Below, in pieces: positions 21,902 through 29,703 of a stretch of 64,000 bases of DNA. The position numbers and the translations under genes were made by a program. The notes beneath the pieces were generated by a model, which did not search any database, was not told where the DNA came from, and saw only the letters and a list, made by a program, of their open reading frames with translations. Numbering within the stretch: position 1 is the first letter of the stretch; the number at the start of each line of letters is the position of its first letter. The DNA comes from Planomonospora parontospora (lineage in GTDB: Bacteria > Actinomycetota > Actinomycetes > Streptosporangiales > Streptosporangiaceae). The stretch lies in assembly GCA_014647935.1 (NCBI GenBank), contig BMQD01000010.1, forward strand, positions 214,823-278,822. The letters are read 5' to 3'.

Positions 21902-24139
21902 TCAGGCGCGCGTGGCGCCGACGAGATCCCGCTCCCGGTCCTCGCCCGGGTCCTCCTCGTCGTGGCCCTCGATGGAGAGGTCGGGCAGGATCCGGTCCAG
22001 CCAGGCCGGGCACCACCAGTTGTAGCGGCCGAGCAGGACCATGGTCGCCGGGACCAGGAAGCCCCGGATGATCGTGGCGTCCACCGCCACCGCCACCGCC
22101 AGGCCGACACCGAAGATCTTGACCATGGGGTCGGGGTAGGCGATGAAGGCGACGAACACGGAAACCATGATCAACGCCGCTGAGGTGATCACCCGCCCGG
22201 TCGAGCCCAGCCCCTCCGCCACGGCCCTGCGGTTGTCGCCGTGCCTCAGGTAGGCCTGCCGCACGGCGGTCAGCAGGAACACCTCGTAGTCCATCGACAG
22301 GCCGAACAGCACCGCGAACAGCATCAGCGGGATGTAGCTGTCGATCGGCACCGAGAAGAACAGCGTGGTCAGGTAGGACATGTCCACGCCGGCCGGCGGG
22401 TCCATGCCGACCAGCCCGCTGCCCAGCCCGAGGGAGAAGACCAGGGAGAGCGCGCCGAAGGCGGCGCCGAGCGAGACCAGGTTCATCAGCGCGGCCTTGA
22501 CCGCCACCACCGGGGAGCGGAACGCCAGGAGCAGCAGCAGCGCGCTGAGCAGCACCACGACGCCGACGACCATCGGAGTGCGGTCGGCGATCCTGGCGCC
22601 GGCGTCGGCCATCCCCGCCACCTCGCCGCCCACGTGCACGCTCGCCCCCTCGATGCGCAGCCCGCGCACCGCCTTGACGACCTCCAGGGCCCGGGGGTCG
22701 CTGGGCGCGAACTCCGGGACGACCTGGAGCATCACGGCGGTCCCCGCGGAGTTGAGCACCGGCTCGCCCGCGTGCGCCACGCCCTCGACCGCGCCGACCC
22801 GCTCCTTGAGCGTCCGGAGTACGGCGGGCGCGGGCTCCCGGTCGGTGACCGGCTCCCGCAGATCGGCGACCACGACCAGCGGCCCGTTGCTGCCCGGCCC
22901 GAACCCGGCCTGCATGAGCTCGTAGGAACGGCGGGCGTCGGTGCCCCGGTCGCCGTAGCCCTCGTCGAGCGGGCCCAGCTTGAGCGCGAGGGCCGGCGCG
23001 GTGAGCGCGGCCAGCACCGCGACGCTGAGCGCGAGCACGCGCCAGGGCCGCCGGGAGACCCACCTGCCCAGCCCCGTCCAGCCCGAGGAGCCGTCCGCGG
23101 GCCGGCGGCGGCCCGCCAGCGGCAGGCGCAGCGCGTCGACCCGGTGACCGAGCAGGCCGAGCAGGGCCGGGACCAGGGTGATCGAGGTGAGCACCGCGCA
23201 GACGACCGAGATGCCGGTGATCCAGCCGAGTGTCTGCAGCATCGGGAACCCGCCGAGCAGCAGCGCGCTGAGTGCGATGATCACCGTGCCGCCGGCGAAG
23301 ACCACGGCGCCGCCCGAGCCCGCGGCCGTCCGGCGGACCGCGTCGTGCACCGCCAGCCCGTCGTCCAGCAGCTTGCGGTGCCTGCTCAGCAGGAAGAGCG
23401 CGTAGTCGATGCCGACGCCGAGCCCGATCATCGTCGCCATGATCGAGGCCTGCTTGGGCACGTCCACGAGGTGGCCGAGCAGGCTGATCACGCCCAGGCC
23501 GGTCGCGATGCTGACCAGGGCGGTGAAGATCGGGATCATCGCGGCGACCAGCGTGCCGAAGGCGAACAGCAGGACGAGCAGCGCGCAGGCGACGCCGATG
23601 ACCTCGCTGGCGCCGGTCTTGATCTCCTTGTCGGCAGGGGTCCCCGAGTCGGCGGGCACCGCCTCGATGCCGAGCCGCCGGACGGGCTCGGCCGCGGCGG
23701 ACAGCGCCCTCGTGGTCTCGGCCAGCCGGGAGGCGTCGTTGCCCTCCAGCCGGACCGTGATCAGGCCGATCTGCAGGCTGGGGGCCAGGCCGCCGATCCG
23801 GTAGGGCGTCAGCACCTCGGTGACGTGCGGGACCCGCCGGATCGCGTCCACGGCGCGCTGCACGGCGCTCTTGCGCCGCTCGTCGATCAGCGGGCCGTCG
23901 GCGGAGTAGAGCACGATCTGGACGGTGCCGCCCCGGTCGTAACCGGGGCCGAAGCCGTCGCGCATCAGGTCGTGGGCGCGCTGCGCGTCCGTGCCGGGGA
24001 TCGCGACGTTGTTGCTGACCGGTCCGGGGAACAGCAGCGACCCGGCGGTCAGCGCTGCCGCCAGCAGGACCCAGAGTGCCAGCACGACCGCGCCGCGCCG
24101 TGCGCACCATCCACCCAGTCGCCCCAGCAACCCAGACAT
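21902..24139 (-). CDS. MMPL family RND transporter
   Basis: 745-residue membrane protein with the two-fold repeated RND layout: one N-terminal helix, a large extracellular domain (about residues 40-190), five helices, a second extracellular domain (about 370-530) and six helices. Conserved MMPL stretches include GLGVGIDYALFLLSRHR and GLSMDYEVFLLTAVRQAYLRHGD, in which the Asp-Tyr pairs correspond to proton-relay positions. Members export lipids, siderophores or drugs. It stands alone; no lipid or polyketide genes adjoin. A TGAGATCTCA palindrome 16 bases upstream of the start suggests repressor control. Confidence 0.93.
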   Translation of the reverse strand: MSGLLGRLGGWCARRGAVVLALWVLLAAALTAGSLLFPGPVSNNVAIPGTDAQRAHDLMRDGFGPGYDRGGTVQIVLYSADGPLIDERRKSAVQRAVDAIRRVPHVTEVLTPYRIGGLAPSLQIGLITVRLEGNDASRLAETTRALSAAAEPVRRLGIEAVPADSGTPADKEIKTGASEVIGVACALLVLLFAFGTLVAAMIPIFTALVSIATGLGVISLLGHLVDVPKQASIMATMIGLGVGIDYALFLLSRHRKLLDDGLAVHDAVRRTAAGSGGAVVFAGGTVIIALSALLLGGFPMLQTLGWITGISVVCAVLTSITLVPALLGLLGHRVDALRLPLAGRRRPADGSSGWTGLGRWVSRRPWRVLALSVAVLAALTAPALALKLGPLDEGYGDRGTDARRSYELMQAGFGPGSNGPLVVVADLREPVTDREPAPAVLRTLKERVGAVEGVAHAGEPVLNSAGTAVMLQVVPEFAPSDPRALEVVKAVRGLRIEGASVHVGGEVAGMADAGARIADRTPMVVGVVVLLSALLLLLAFRSPVVAVKAALMNLVSLGAAFGALSLVFSLGLGSGLVGMDPPAGVDMSYLTTLFFSVPIDSYIPLMLFAVLFGLSMDYEVFLLTAVRQAYLRHGDNRRAVAEGLGSTGRVITSAALIMVSVFVAFIAYPDPMVKIFGVGLAVAVAVDATIIRGFLVPATMVLLGRYNWWCPAWLDRILPDLSIEGHDEEDPGEDRERDLVGATRA

Positions 24140-24154
24140 CGGGACCGCCCTATT

Positions 24155-24164
24155 GAGATCTCAG
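24155..24164. promoter_or_regulatory. Palindrome upstream of the MMPL gene
   Basis: TGAGATCTCA is a perfect 10-base palindrome centred 20 bases upstream of the MMPL start codon. It could be an operator; no adjacent regulator is available to assign it to. Confidence 0.35.
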
Positions 24165-24301
24165 TCGTACACGCGGGGCACCGCCCGGCACCGGTATGTA
24201 CGGGAGTGCTTACCGAAAGCCTAGGGGTGAACCTCCCACAGCATCCTCTGTGACGGATAAATGAGACGATGGCCACATCGGGTCAGGAACGCCGTTTCCG
24301 C

Positions 24302-26455
24302 TCACGGGGTCTCCGCGGATCCCGGGATCGCCGAACCCGCCGTGCTCGTCGGCTCGGCGGGCTCCCCGGGGTCCGGCGCGGCGGTCGGCTCCTCCCCCGG
24401 ACCGGGCCCGCTCTGCGCCCCGACCCCGACGGTGATCACTACCGTGGCACCCGGCCGGACGCACCCGCCCGGGCCCGCGCTCTGCGCCAGGACCGTCCCG
24501 ACCCGCGCCCCGTCCACCAGCCGCGCCCGCGCCCGTACGGCGAAGCCCGCCGCGGCCAGCGCACTGCGCGCGTCCGCCTCGGCCGAGCCGACCACCGAGG
24601 GCACCTCCGCCCCGCGCCGTGACACCGTGATCGCGACCGCGTCACCCGAGGAGGCACGCTCGCCCGCCCCCGGGCTGGTCGCGACCACCTGTCCGGAAGG
24701 CCGGTCCGAGCAGAGCGCCGTCACCGCCCCGGCACTCAGCCCCGCCGCCCGGAGCACCTCCCCGGCCGCCTTCCTGCGCAGTCCCACCAGCTCGGGGACG
24801 GGCACGCCCGCCGAGACCCTCAGCTGGACTCTGGTGCCCCTGGCCACCAGGGTCCGCGCCTCCGGCAGGCTCCCGAGCACCCGGCCGATCCGTTCCGCGG
24901 AGTCGACCTGGACGACGCTCCCCGCGGCCAGCCCGGCGCGTTCGAGGACACGGAGCGCCTCGGAACGCTCCAGGCCCGCTACCGCCGGCACCGCGACCCC
25001 TCCGGTCGGGACCGTGGCCGGTCCCCCCGCGCCGGGGATGTTCCTGGCCGGCACGGTGCCGTGCTCCCTGCGGGGGACCGCCGGACCGGACTCCGTACTG
25101 GTCTCCGCCCGCTCGGCGAGGACCGGCGCCCCGGACTCCGCCGGCGGCACCGGCGTCCACCCTCCCCCGGCCGGTCCCCCGTTCCCGCTCAGAGCCGGGA
25201 CCAGCACCCCCACCAGTACGGCGGCGCTGACCAGAAGCGATCCGGAGACCGCCACCGACGCCCTGGTGGCCGCCCTGCCGGGGTGCGTGCGCGTCCCGGC
25301 GGGTTCCTCCTCCGCGAGGCTCCGCACGGCCCCGGTCTCCCGCCAGGGAGCGGGGATCGCGCTCGCCGGGATGGCGCTCGCCGGGAACGGGCTCGCGGGA
25401 AACGGGCGGGCGGAGACCGAGCGGATGGAGACGGGCCCGGCCGGGACGGAACGGACGGGGACCTCGTCCAGGGGGAGCGGCCGCTCCCCCGTCCGCCGCC
25501 CCTCTCCTCCGCGGCCCCCGCCCCCGCCTCCGCCGACCCCGGTGACGGCGCCGGTCTCGCCGCCCGGGCCGGAGGCGAGGCCGCCCCCGCCGTCCCCGCC
25601 GGCCTCGGCACCGGCTGCGGGCCCGGTGCCGTCACCGGGGTCGGCGCCGTCACCGTCGCCGAGCAGCGTGAGCAGGAGCTCTCGGCTCGTGGGCCGGTTG
25701 CGGGGGTCCTTGTCCAGGCAGGCGGCGACCAGAGCGGCGAGCCAGCCGTCGAGGTCACCCAGCTCCGGCTGCGCGGTGAGGATGCGGTGCAGCACGGCCG
25801 CGATCGAGTCCTGCCCGAACGGCGCCTGGGCGTTGGCCGCGAAGCACATGGTCGCGCCCCAGGAGAAGACGTCGGCGGCCGGGTCGATCTCGGCCCCCTC
25901 CACCTGCTCCGGCGCCATGTAGGCGGGGGTGCCCGCGCCGCGCCCGCTCTGGGTGGCCGCCGCGTCCAGCGCCCGGGCCAGCCCGAAGTCGATGACCCGG
26001 GGCCCGTCGGGACCGAGCAGCACGTTCTGCGGTTTGAAGTCCCGATGGACGATCCCCGCCCGGTGGATCGCGGTGAGCGCGGTGGCCGCGCCGATCGCCA
26101 GCCGCTCCAGCGCGCCGTCCCTCCGCGGCCCGCCGACGGCGACCTCCCGGTGCAGGGACGGCCCGTCGACGAACTCGCTGACGATGTAGGGGCGGTCGTC
26201 GGCCAGCCCCGCGTCGATCACCTGCGCGGTGCAGAACCGGGCCACCTGCTTGGCCAGGCCCACCTCGCGCAGGAACGCCTCCCGCTCGTCGGTGATCCGG
26301 CCGTGCAGCAGCTTGACCGCGTACGGCTCGGGAGCGGTGTCGGGACGCATCCCGAGGTACACCGATCCCTGGCCGCCCTCGCCCAGACGGCCGACGATCG
26401 CGTACGCGCCCAGCCTTTCGGGATCCCCCGGTCTGAGCGGCTGCGCATACGGCAC
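24302..26455 (-). CDS. PASTA-domain serine/threonine protein kinase
   Basis: 717 residues from the GTG at 26455, which follows GGGGAGG; a start further upstream lacks such support. The N-terminal kinase domain (about 15-265) has LGEGGQGSVYLG, YAVKLL, HRDFKPQN, DFGLA and MAPEQ, all catalytic residues present. A Gly/Pro-rich juxtamembrane region follows, then one membrane helix (VAVSGSLLVSAAVLVGVLV) and, outside, three PASTA-like repeats ending near residue 690 (recognisable from AVPAVAGLERSEALRVLERAG, VPELVGLRRKAAGEVLRAAG and VPSVVGSAEADARSALAAAG). PASTA domains bind peptidoglycan or beta-lactams. The gene is not next to the cell-division or penicillin-binding genes where PknB is usually found, so it is probably an accessory paralogue. 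Confidence 0.92.
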   Translation of the reverse strand: MPYAQPLRPGDPERLGAYAIVGRLGEGGQGSVYLGMRPDTAPEPYAVKLLHGRITDEREAFLREVGLAKQVARFCTAQVIDAGLADDRPYIVSEFVDGPSLHREVAVGGPRRDGALERLAIGAATALTAIHRAGIVHRDFKPQNVLLGPDGPRVIDFGLARALDAAATQSGRGAGTPAYMAPEQVEGAEIDPAADVFSWGATMCFAANAQAPFGQDSIAAVLHRILTAQPELGDLDGWLAALVAACLDKDPRNRPTSRELLLTLLGDGDGADPGDGTGPAAGAEAGGDGGGGLASGPGGETGAVTGVGGGGGGGRGGEGRRTGERPLPLDEVPVRSVPAGPVSIRSVSARPFPASPFPASAIPASAIPAPWRETGAVRSLAEEEPAGTRTHPGRAATRASVAVSGSLLVSAAVLVGVLVPALSGNGGPAGGGWTPVPPAESGAPVLAERAETSTESGPAVPRREHGTVPARNIPGAGGPATVPTGGVAVPAVAGLERSEALRVLERAGLAAGSVVQVDSAERIGRVLGSLPEARTLVARGTRVQLRVSAGVPVPELVGLRRKAAGEVLRAAGLSAGAVTALCSDRPSGQVVATSPGAGERASSGDAVAITVSRRGAEVPSVVGSAEADARSALAAAGFAVRARARLVDGARVGTVLAQSAGPGGCVRPGATVVITVGVGAQSGPGPGEEPTAAPDPGEPAEPTSTAGSAIPGSAETP

Positions 26456-26558
26456 ACGGGCCTCCCCTCGCCGCCACTCCTCCACTCAGGAGAAGGCATC
26501 CCCCGCAGTCGCCGCAAGTCAATCCCCCGTGCCCGTGACCGTGACACTCATGTGATGC

Positions 26559-27098
26559 TCAGGCCAGGCCCATCTCCGACAGGGCCAGCTCCATGAAGGC
26601 GCCGATCGGCTCGTCCACCGCGCCGATCCGGTGCAGGGCGGCCATCCCGAGGTAGACGCTGTAGCCGGCGACCGCGCGCCCCCGGGCGAGGTCCGGCGGC
26701 TGCCCGGCCTCCTCCAGCGTGGCCCCCATGAACTCCAGCCGCCGCATGCTCACCCGCCGGGCCGTCTCGGCGGCGAGCGGGTCGTCGGCCGCGCTGACGA
26801 GCTGGAAGGCGACCTTGGAGTCCGCCGGGTCGCCGAAGGCGAACTCCAGCAGCGTGCGCATGCGCAGCACCGGGTCGGAGACCTCCAGCAGCCCTTCGAT
26901 GATCTCCTCGGTGCCGGTCTCCCAGAGCGCCAGCGCCGCCTCGACCAGCGCCCGGCGGTTGGCGAAGTGCCAGTAGAAACTGCCCTTCGTGGTGCCGAGC
27001 CGTACGGCCACCGGCTCCACCGCCACCGCCGCCAGGCCGCCCTCGGCCAGCGCCTCCAGCGCCGCCCTCGCCCAGTCCCCCGCATTCAGCCGACCCAC
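26559..27098 (-). CDS. TetR/AcrR family transcriptional regulator
   Basis: 179 residues from the GTG at 27098. The helix-turn-helix is typical: DWARAALEALAEGGLAAVAVEPVAVRLGTTKGSFYWHFANRRALVEAAL in outline. The C-terminal domain resembles TetR_C members with no assigned ligand. It is divergent from a START-like SRPBCC gene, and the 63-base intergenic region is almost filled by a long interrupted palindrome that is the obvious operator. Longer in-frame starts (27143) would run through that operator and are less likely. Confidence 0.9.
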   Translation of the reverse strand: MGRLNAGDWARAALEALAEGGLAAVAVEPVAVRLGTTKGSFYWHFANRRALVEAALALWETGTEEIIEGLLEVSDPVLRMRTLLEFAFGDPADSKVAFQLVSAADDPLAAETARRVSMRRLEFMGATLEEAGQPPDLARGRAVAGYSVYLGMAALHRIGAVDEPIGAFMELALSEMGLA

Positions 27099-27110
27099 CC
27101 GCACAGTCTT

Positions 27111-27151
27111 CCATACGGGGGCGTACAGTCGGACCGTACGCAACCGTATGG
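27111..27151. promoter_or_regulatory. 41-base interrupted palindromic operator
   Basis: Two nested inverted repeats share the same centre (27131): CCATACGG (27111-27118) with CCGTATGG (27144-27151), and GCGTAC (27121-27126) with GTACGC (27136-27141), leaving a nine-base spacer. Together they form 16-base arms with two mismatches, covering the promoter region of both divergent genes. Two TetR dimers could bind. Confidence 0.75.
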
Positions 27152-27160
27152 AGGAACCCC

Positions 27161-27577
27161 GTGGTGTATAACATGCACGAACGCCTCATCCCCGCCTCGC
27201 CCGAACGCGTCTGGGACCTGCTGATGGGGCTCGGCGGCGAGGGCGACCGGCTCTGGCCCCAGGAGAAGGGCGCCTTCCGCCTCCCCGAGGGCGCCCACCC
27301 CGGGGCCCCCGTCGAGCACGGCCCGATGCACTACCGCGTCGGCGCCGTCGAGCCTGGCCGCCGCCTGTGGTTCGACACCCGGGAGATGACCGGCGGGCAC
27401 GGCTTCACCCTCCACCCCGCCGAGGGCGGCACCCTCGTCCGGCACGAGATCAAGGGCCGGACCACCGGCCTGTTCCGGCTCCTGTGGCCGGTGCTCATCC
27501 GGTGGCAGCACGACGCGGTGCTCGAACGGCTCCTCGACAACCTGGAGCGCGAGGCCGGGCGCGCCGTCGCGGGGTGA
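27161..27577 (+). CDS. SRPBCC (START-like) domain protein
   Basis: 138 residues with a helix-grip fold: NMHERLIPASPERVWDLLMG at the N-terminus, RVGAVEPGRRLWFDTR in the sheet, GTLVRHEIKGRTTG, and a long C-terminal helix (RWQHDAVLERLLDNLERE). SRPBCC proteins bind hydrophobic small molecules or act as cyclases or aromatases. The GTG at 27161 has GGAGG six bases upstream, and that ribosome site overlaps the end of the palindromic operator, so the divergent TetR protein should block both transcription and its neighbour. Ligand unknown. Confidence 0.87.
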   Translation: MVYNMHERLIPASPERVWDLLMGLGGEGDRLWPQEKGAFRLPEGAHPGAPVEHGPMHYRVGAVEPGRRLWFDTREMTGGHGFTLHPAEGGTLVRHEIKGRTTGLFRLLWPVLIRWQHDAVLERLLDNLEREAGRAVAG

Positions 27578-27643
27578 CCCCCGGGTCGCCGGCCCCCGGC
27601 CCGGCGGGCGGGGCGCCCCGGCGCGAGCCGGTAGCCTGGCCGG

Positions 27644-28462
27644 GTGCTGGAAGAGATCGCGGCGACCCGCTACGTGACGCCCCTGCGGGAGGGCGGGTCG
27701 CTGCCCGGTGTGATGGAGGCCGACGACCTCGGCACCTACGCCGTGAAGTTCCGGGGCGCCGGGCAGGGCCGCCGGGTGCTCGTCGCGGAGGTCCTCTGCG
27801 CCGAGCTGGCCAGGCGGCTCGGCTTCCGCACCCCCGAGCTCAAGGTGATCGACGTGGACCCGCAGCTCGGCGCCCGCGAGCCCGACGAGGAGATCCAGGA
27901 CCTGCTCAAGGCCAGTGCCGGGCGCAACCTCGCCGTCGACTTCCTGCCCGGCGCGCTCGGCTTCGAGCCGCTCGCCTGGCCGCCGGACCCCGCCCTCGCC
28001 TCCCGGCTGCTCTGGTTCGACGCGCTGATCCACAACGTCGACCGCAGCTGGCGCAACCCCAACCTGCTGCTCTGGCACGGCGACGTCTGGCTGATCGACC
28101 ACGGCGCGGCCCTGTGGTTCCACCACAACTGGCGCACCGCCGACCCCCAGCGCGGCTTCGACTCCGGCGACCACGTCCTGGCGCCGTTCGCCACCGAGAT
28201 GGCCGCCGCCGACGCCGAGCTGAGCGAGCTGATCACCCCGGACCTGCTCGACGCCGTGACGGGCGAGGTGCCCGGCGAGTGGCTGGAGGACGAGCCCGGC
28301 TTCGCCGACGCGCAGGCCGTACGGCGGGCCTACGCCGAGCACCTGCTGGCCCGCGCGCACGGCCCGAGGGCCTGGCTGCCCGAGCCCGCCGCCGGACCGC
28401 CGCAGGACCGGCGGGAGCAGAAGACCGGCTCGATCGGCACGTTCTGGAAGGGCGCCCGGTGA
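27644..28462 (+). CDS. HipA-like kinase domain protein
   Basis: 272 residues, GTG start. It shows a reduced HipA/PI4K-like kinase core: YAVKFRGAGQGRRVLVAEVL contains the nucleotide-binding lysine, LARRLGFRTPELKVIDVDP follows, DALIHNVDRSWRNPNLLLW has the catalytic-loop Asp and Asn, and WLIDHGAALWFHH supplies the metal-binding Asp. It is far shorter than toxin HipA (about 440) and lacks the N-terminal couple_hipA domain and an adjacent HipB-type helix-turn-helix gene. Its stop overlaps the start of a DUF3037 gene, a pairing I have seen named only by domain in databases. Substrate unknown; toxin activity should not be assumed. Confidence 0.83.
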   Translation: MLEEIAATRYVTPLREGGSLPGVMEADDLGTYAVKFRGAGQGRRVLVAEVLCAELARRLGFRTPELKVIDVDPQLGAREPDEEIQDLLKASAGRNLAVDFLPGALGFEPLAWPPDPALASRLLWFDALIHNVDRSWRNPNLLLWHGDVWLIDHGAALWFHHNWRTADPQRGFDSGDHVLAPFATEMAAADAELSELITPDLLDAVTGEVPGEWLEDEPGFADAQAVRRAYAEHLLARAHGPRAWLPEPAAGPPQDRREQKTGSIGTFWKGAR

Positions 28463-28836
28463 AAGACGTCTACGAGTACGCCGTCATCCGGGTCGTCCCG
28501 CGCGTCGAGCGCGGCGAGCTGATCAACGCGGGCGTGCTGCTGTACTGCCAGCCGCGCGGCTACCTGTGCGCCCGCGTGGAGCTGGACGAGCCGCGGCTGC
28601 GCGCCCTGGACACCCGCACCGACGTCGAGGCGGTACGGCACGCGCTCGACGCCTACCGGCTCTCCTGCACCGAGGACGCGGGCCCGCTGGCCGCGGAGTC
28701 GCTCGGCAGCCGGTTCCGCTGGCTGACCGCGCCGCGCAGCACGATCGTGCAGGCCGGCCCGGTCCACGCGGGCCTCACCGCCGACCCCGAGGCCGAGCTG
28801 GACCACCTGATGTCCCGCCTGGTCCGCGCGGCCTGA
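28459..28836 (+). CDS. DUF3037 domain protein
   Basis: 125 residues beginning with GTG inside the stop of the HipA-like gene (GTGA). The sequence YEYAVIRVVPRVERGELINAGVLLYCQPRGYLCARVELDE is characteristic of DUF3037, with a second conserved part SRFRWLTAPRSTIVQAGPVHAGLT and a final helix. No signal peptide or membrane segment. DUF3037 has no established function; translational coupling to the kinase-like gene suggests a partner, regulator or substrate. No further gene joins the operon: an unrelated pseudogene follows in the opposite direction. Confidence 0.85.
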   Translation: MKDVYEYAVIRVVPRVERGELINAGVLLYCQPRGYLCARVELDEPRLRALDTRTDVEAVRHALDAYRLSCTEDAGPLAAESLGSRFRWLTAPRSTIVQAGPVHAGLTADPEAELDHLMSRLVRAA

Positions 28837-28865
28837 GCGGAGTGGCGGGACGTCCCCGTCCGGGC

Positions 28866-29480
28866 TCACGCACGGCCCAGCCCCTGGGCCAGCAGGGTCG
28901 CCGTTCTGGCGATCACGCTGTTGTCCATGATCGCGGCGGGGTCGTTGCGGTTGGTGTAGACGGCGATGATCAGCGGCGCGCCCGACGGCGGCCAGGCGAC
29001 GGCGATGTCGCTACCCGGGGCGTAGGCGCCGGCGGCGCCCCCGGTCTTGTCACCCACGACCCAGTTCGGCGGGAGACCCCTGCGGATGCGCTCGGTGCCA
29101 GTGGTGCTGGCCCGCAGCCAGCCGTTCAGCCGCTGCCGGTCCTGGGGGCGCAGGGCACCGCTCACAGTGAGCTTCTACAGGCTGCGGGCCATGAACACGG
29201 GCTTGACGGTGTCGCGCCTCTCTCCCGGCTTCCACTCGTTGAGCTGCGGCTCCCAGCGGTCGAGCCGCCCGGCCGGATCTCCGAGCGAGCGGTAGTAGCG
29301 GGTCAGTCCTGCAGGACCGCTGATCTGCTCGAGCAGCACGTTCCCCGCGGTGTTGTCGCTGACCGTGATCGCGGCGTGGCGCAGGCGTTCGGCGGTCATG
29401 CCGTTCTCGATGTTCTCCGGCCGTCCGGTGATCGGAGAGTCTCGGACCACCTCGCAGCGGGAGGCAGAGATGATCTTCCG
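28866..29480 (-). pseudogene. Class A beta-lactamase, inactivated remnant
   Basis: On the minus strand a single frame encodes the later two thirds of a class A beta-lactamase: RDSPITG, the SDN loop (TVSDNTAGNVLLEQ), the omega-loop RWEPQLNEW with the general-base Glu, FMARSL, and the KTG box VGDKTGGAAG, ending in a normal C-terminal helix. Two faults are plain. A TAG codon at 29175-29177 interrupts the frame between FMARSL and KLTVSGALRP, where a CAG glutamine would restore it. The 5' third, including the SxxK catalytic motif and signal peptide, is missing: homology fades near 29460 and another TAG occurs in frame at 29493-29495. The abrupt loss next to an unrelated small membrane-protein ORF suggests a deletion junction. 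Confidence 0.85.
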
Positions 29481-29648
29481 CTCTACCGTCGCCTACGGCT
29501 CCTTCGCGGTCATGGCCGCGATCCTGATCGTCACCGCGGTCATCGCCCGGCGGCGCCGGCACAACGGCATCGTGATCACGCAGCTCGCGGTCCTGCGGCC
29601 GTGGCCGCGTCCGCCGTCCTGTGGAAGCCCTACGTCCCGCTGCACTGA
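29470..29648 (+). pseudogene. Small two-helix membrane protein with a one-base deletion
   Basis: An ATG at 29470 with GGGAGG six bases upstream starts MIFRSTVAYGSFAVMAAI..., a helix followed by RRRRHNG and then IVITQLAVL. At about 29594-29597 the frame breaks: restoring one base (GTCCTG to GTCCTGG) continues as AAVAASAVLWKPYVPLH and stops at 29648. The repaired product would be 59 residues with two membrane helices and a basic loop. Without repair the frame runs to 29721 with poor sequence. I do not recognise the family. It lies where the beta-lactamase 5' end is missing. Confidence 0.5.
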
Positions 29649-29703
29649 CAGGAGCGGCGAGGTGCTCCCGCGCATCCGTACGGCGACGCTCAGGGGAACG
29701 CAG

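Noticed and set aside
21816-21909. CRISPR-like repeats
   Set aside because: Units are directly adjacent with no spacers, and no cas gene is present.
22241-24253. 670-residue plus-strand frame opposite the MMPL gene
   Set aside because: Composition is His/Gln/Arg-rich and repetitive, without domain motifs; MMPL motifs lie on the other strand.
27644-28462. HipA toxin of a HipBA toxin-antitoxin system
   Set aside because: No HipB gene, no HipA N-terminal domain, and a DUF3037 partner instead.
29175-29177. Programmed read-through of the TAG in the beta-lactamase
   Set aside because: The 5' third of the gene, including the SxxK motif, is missing too, so decay is the simpler explanation.
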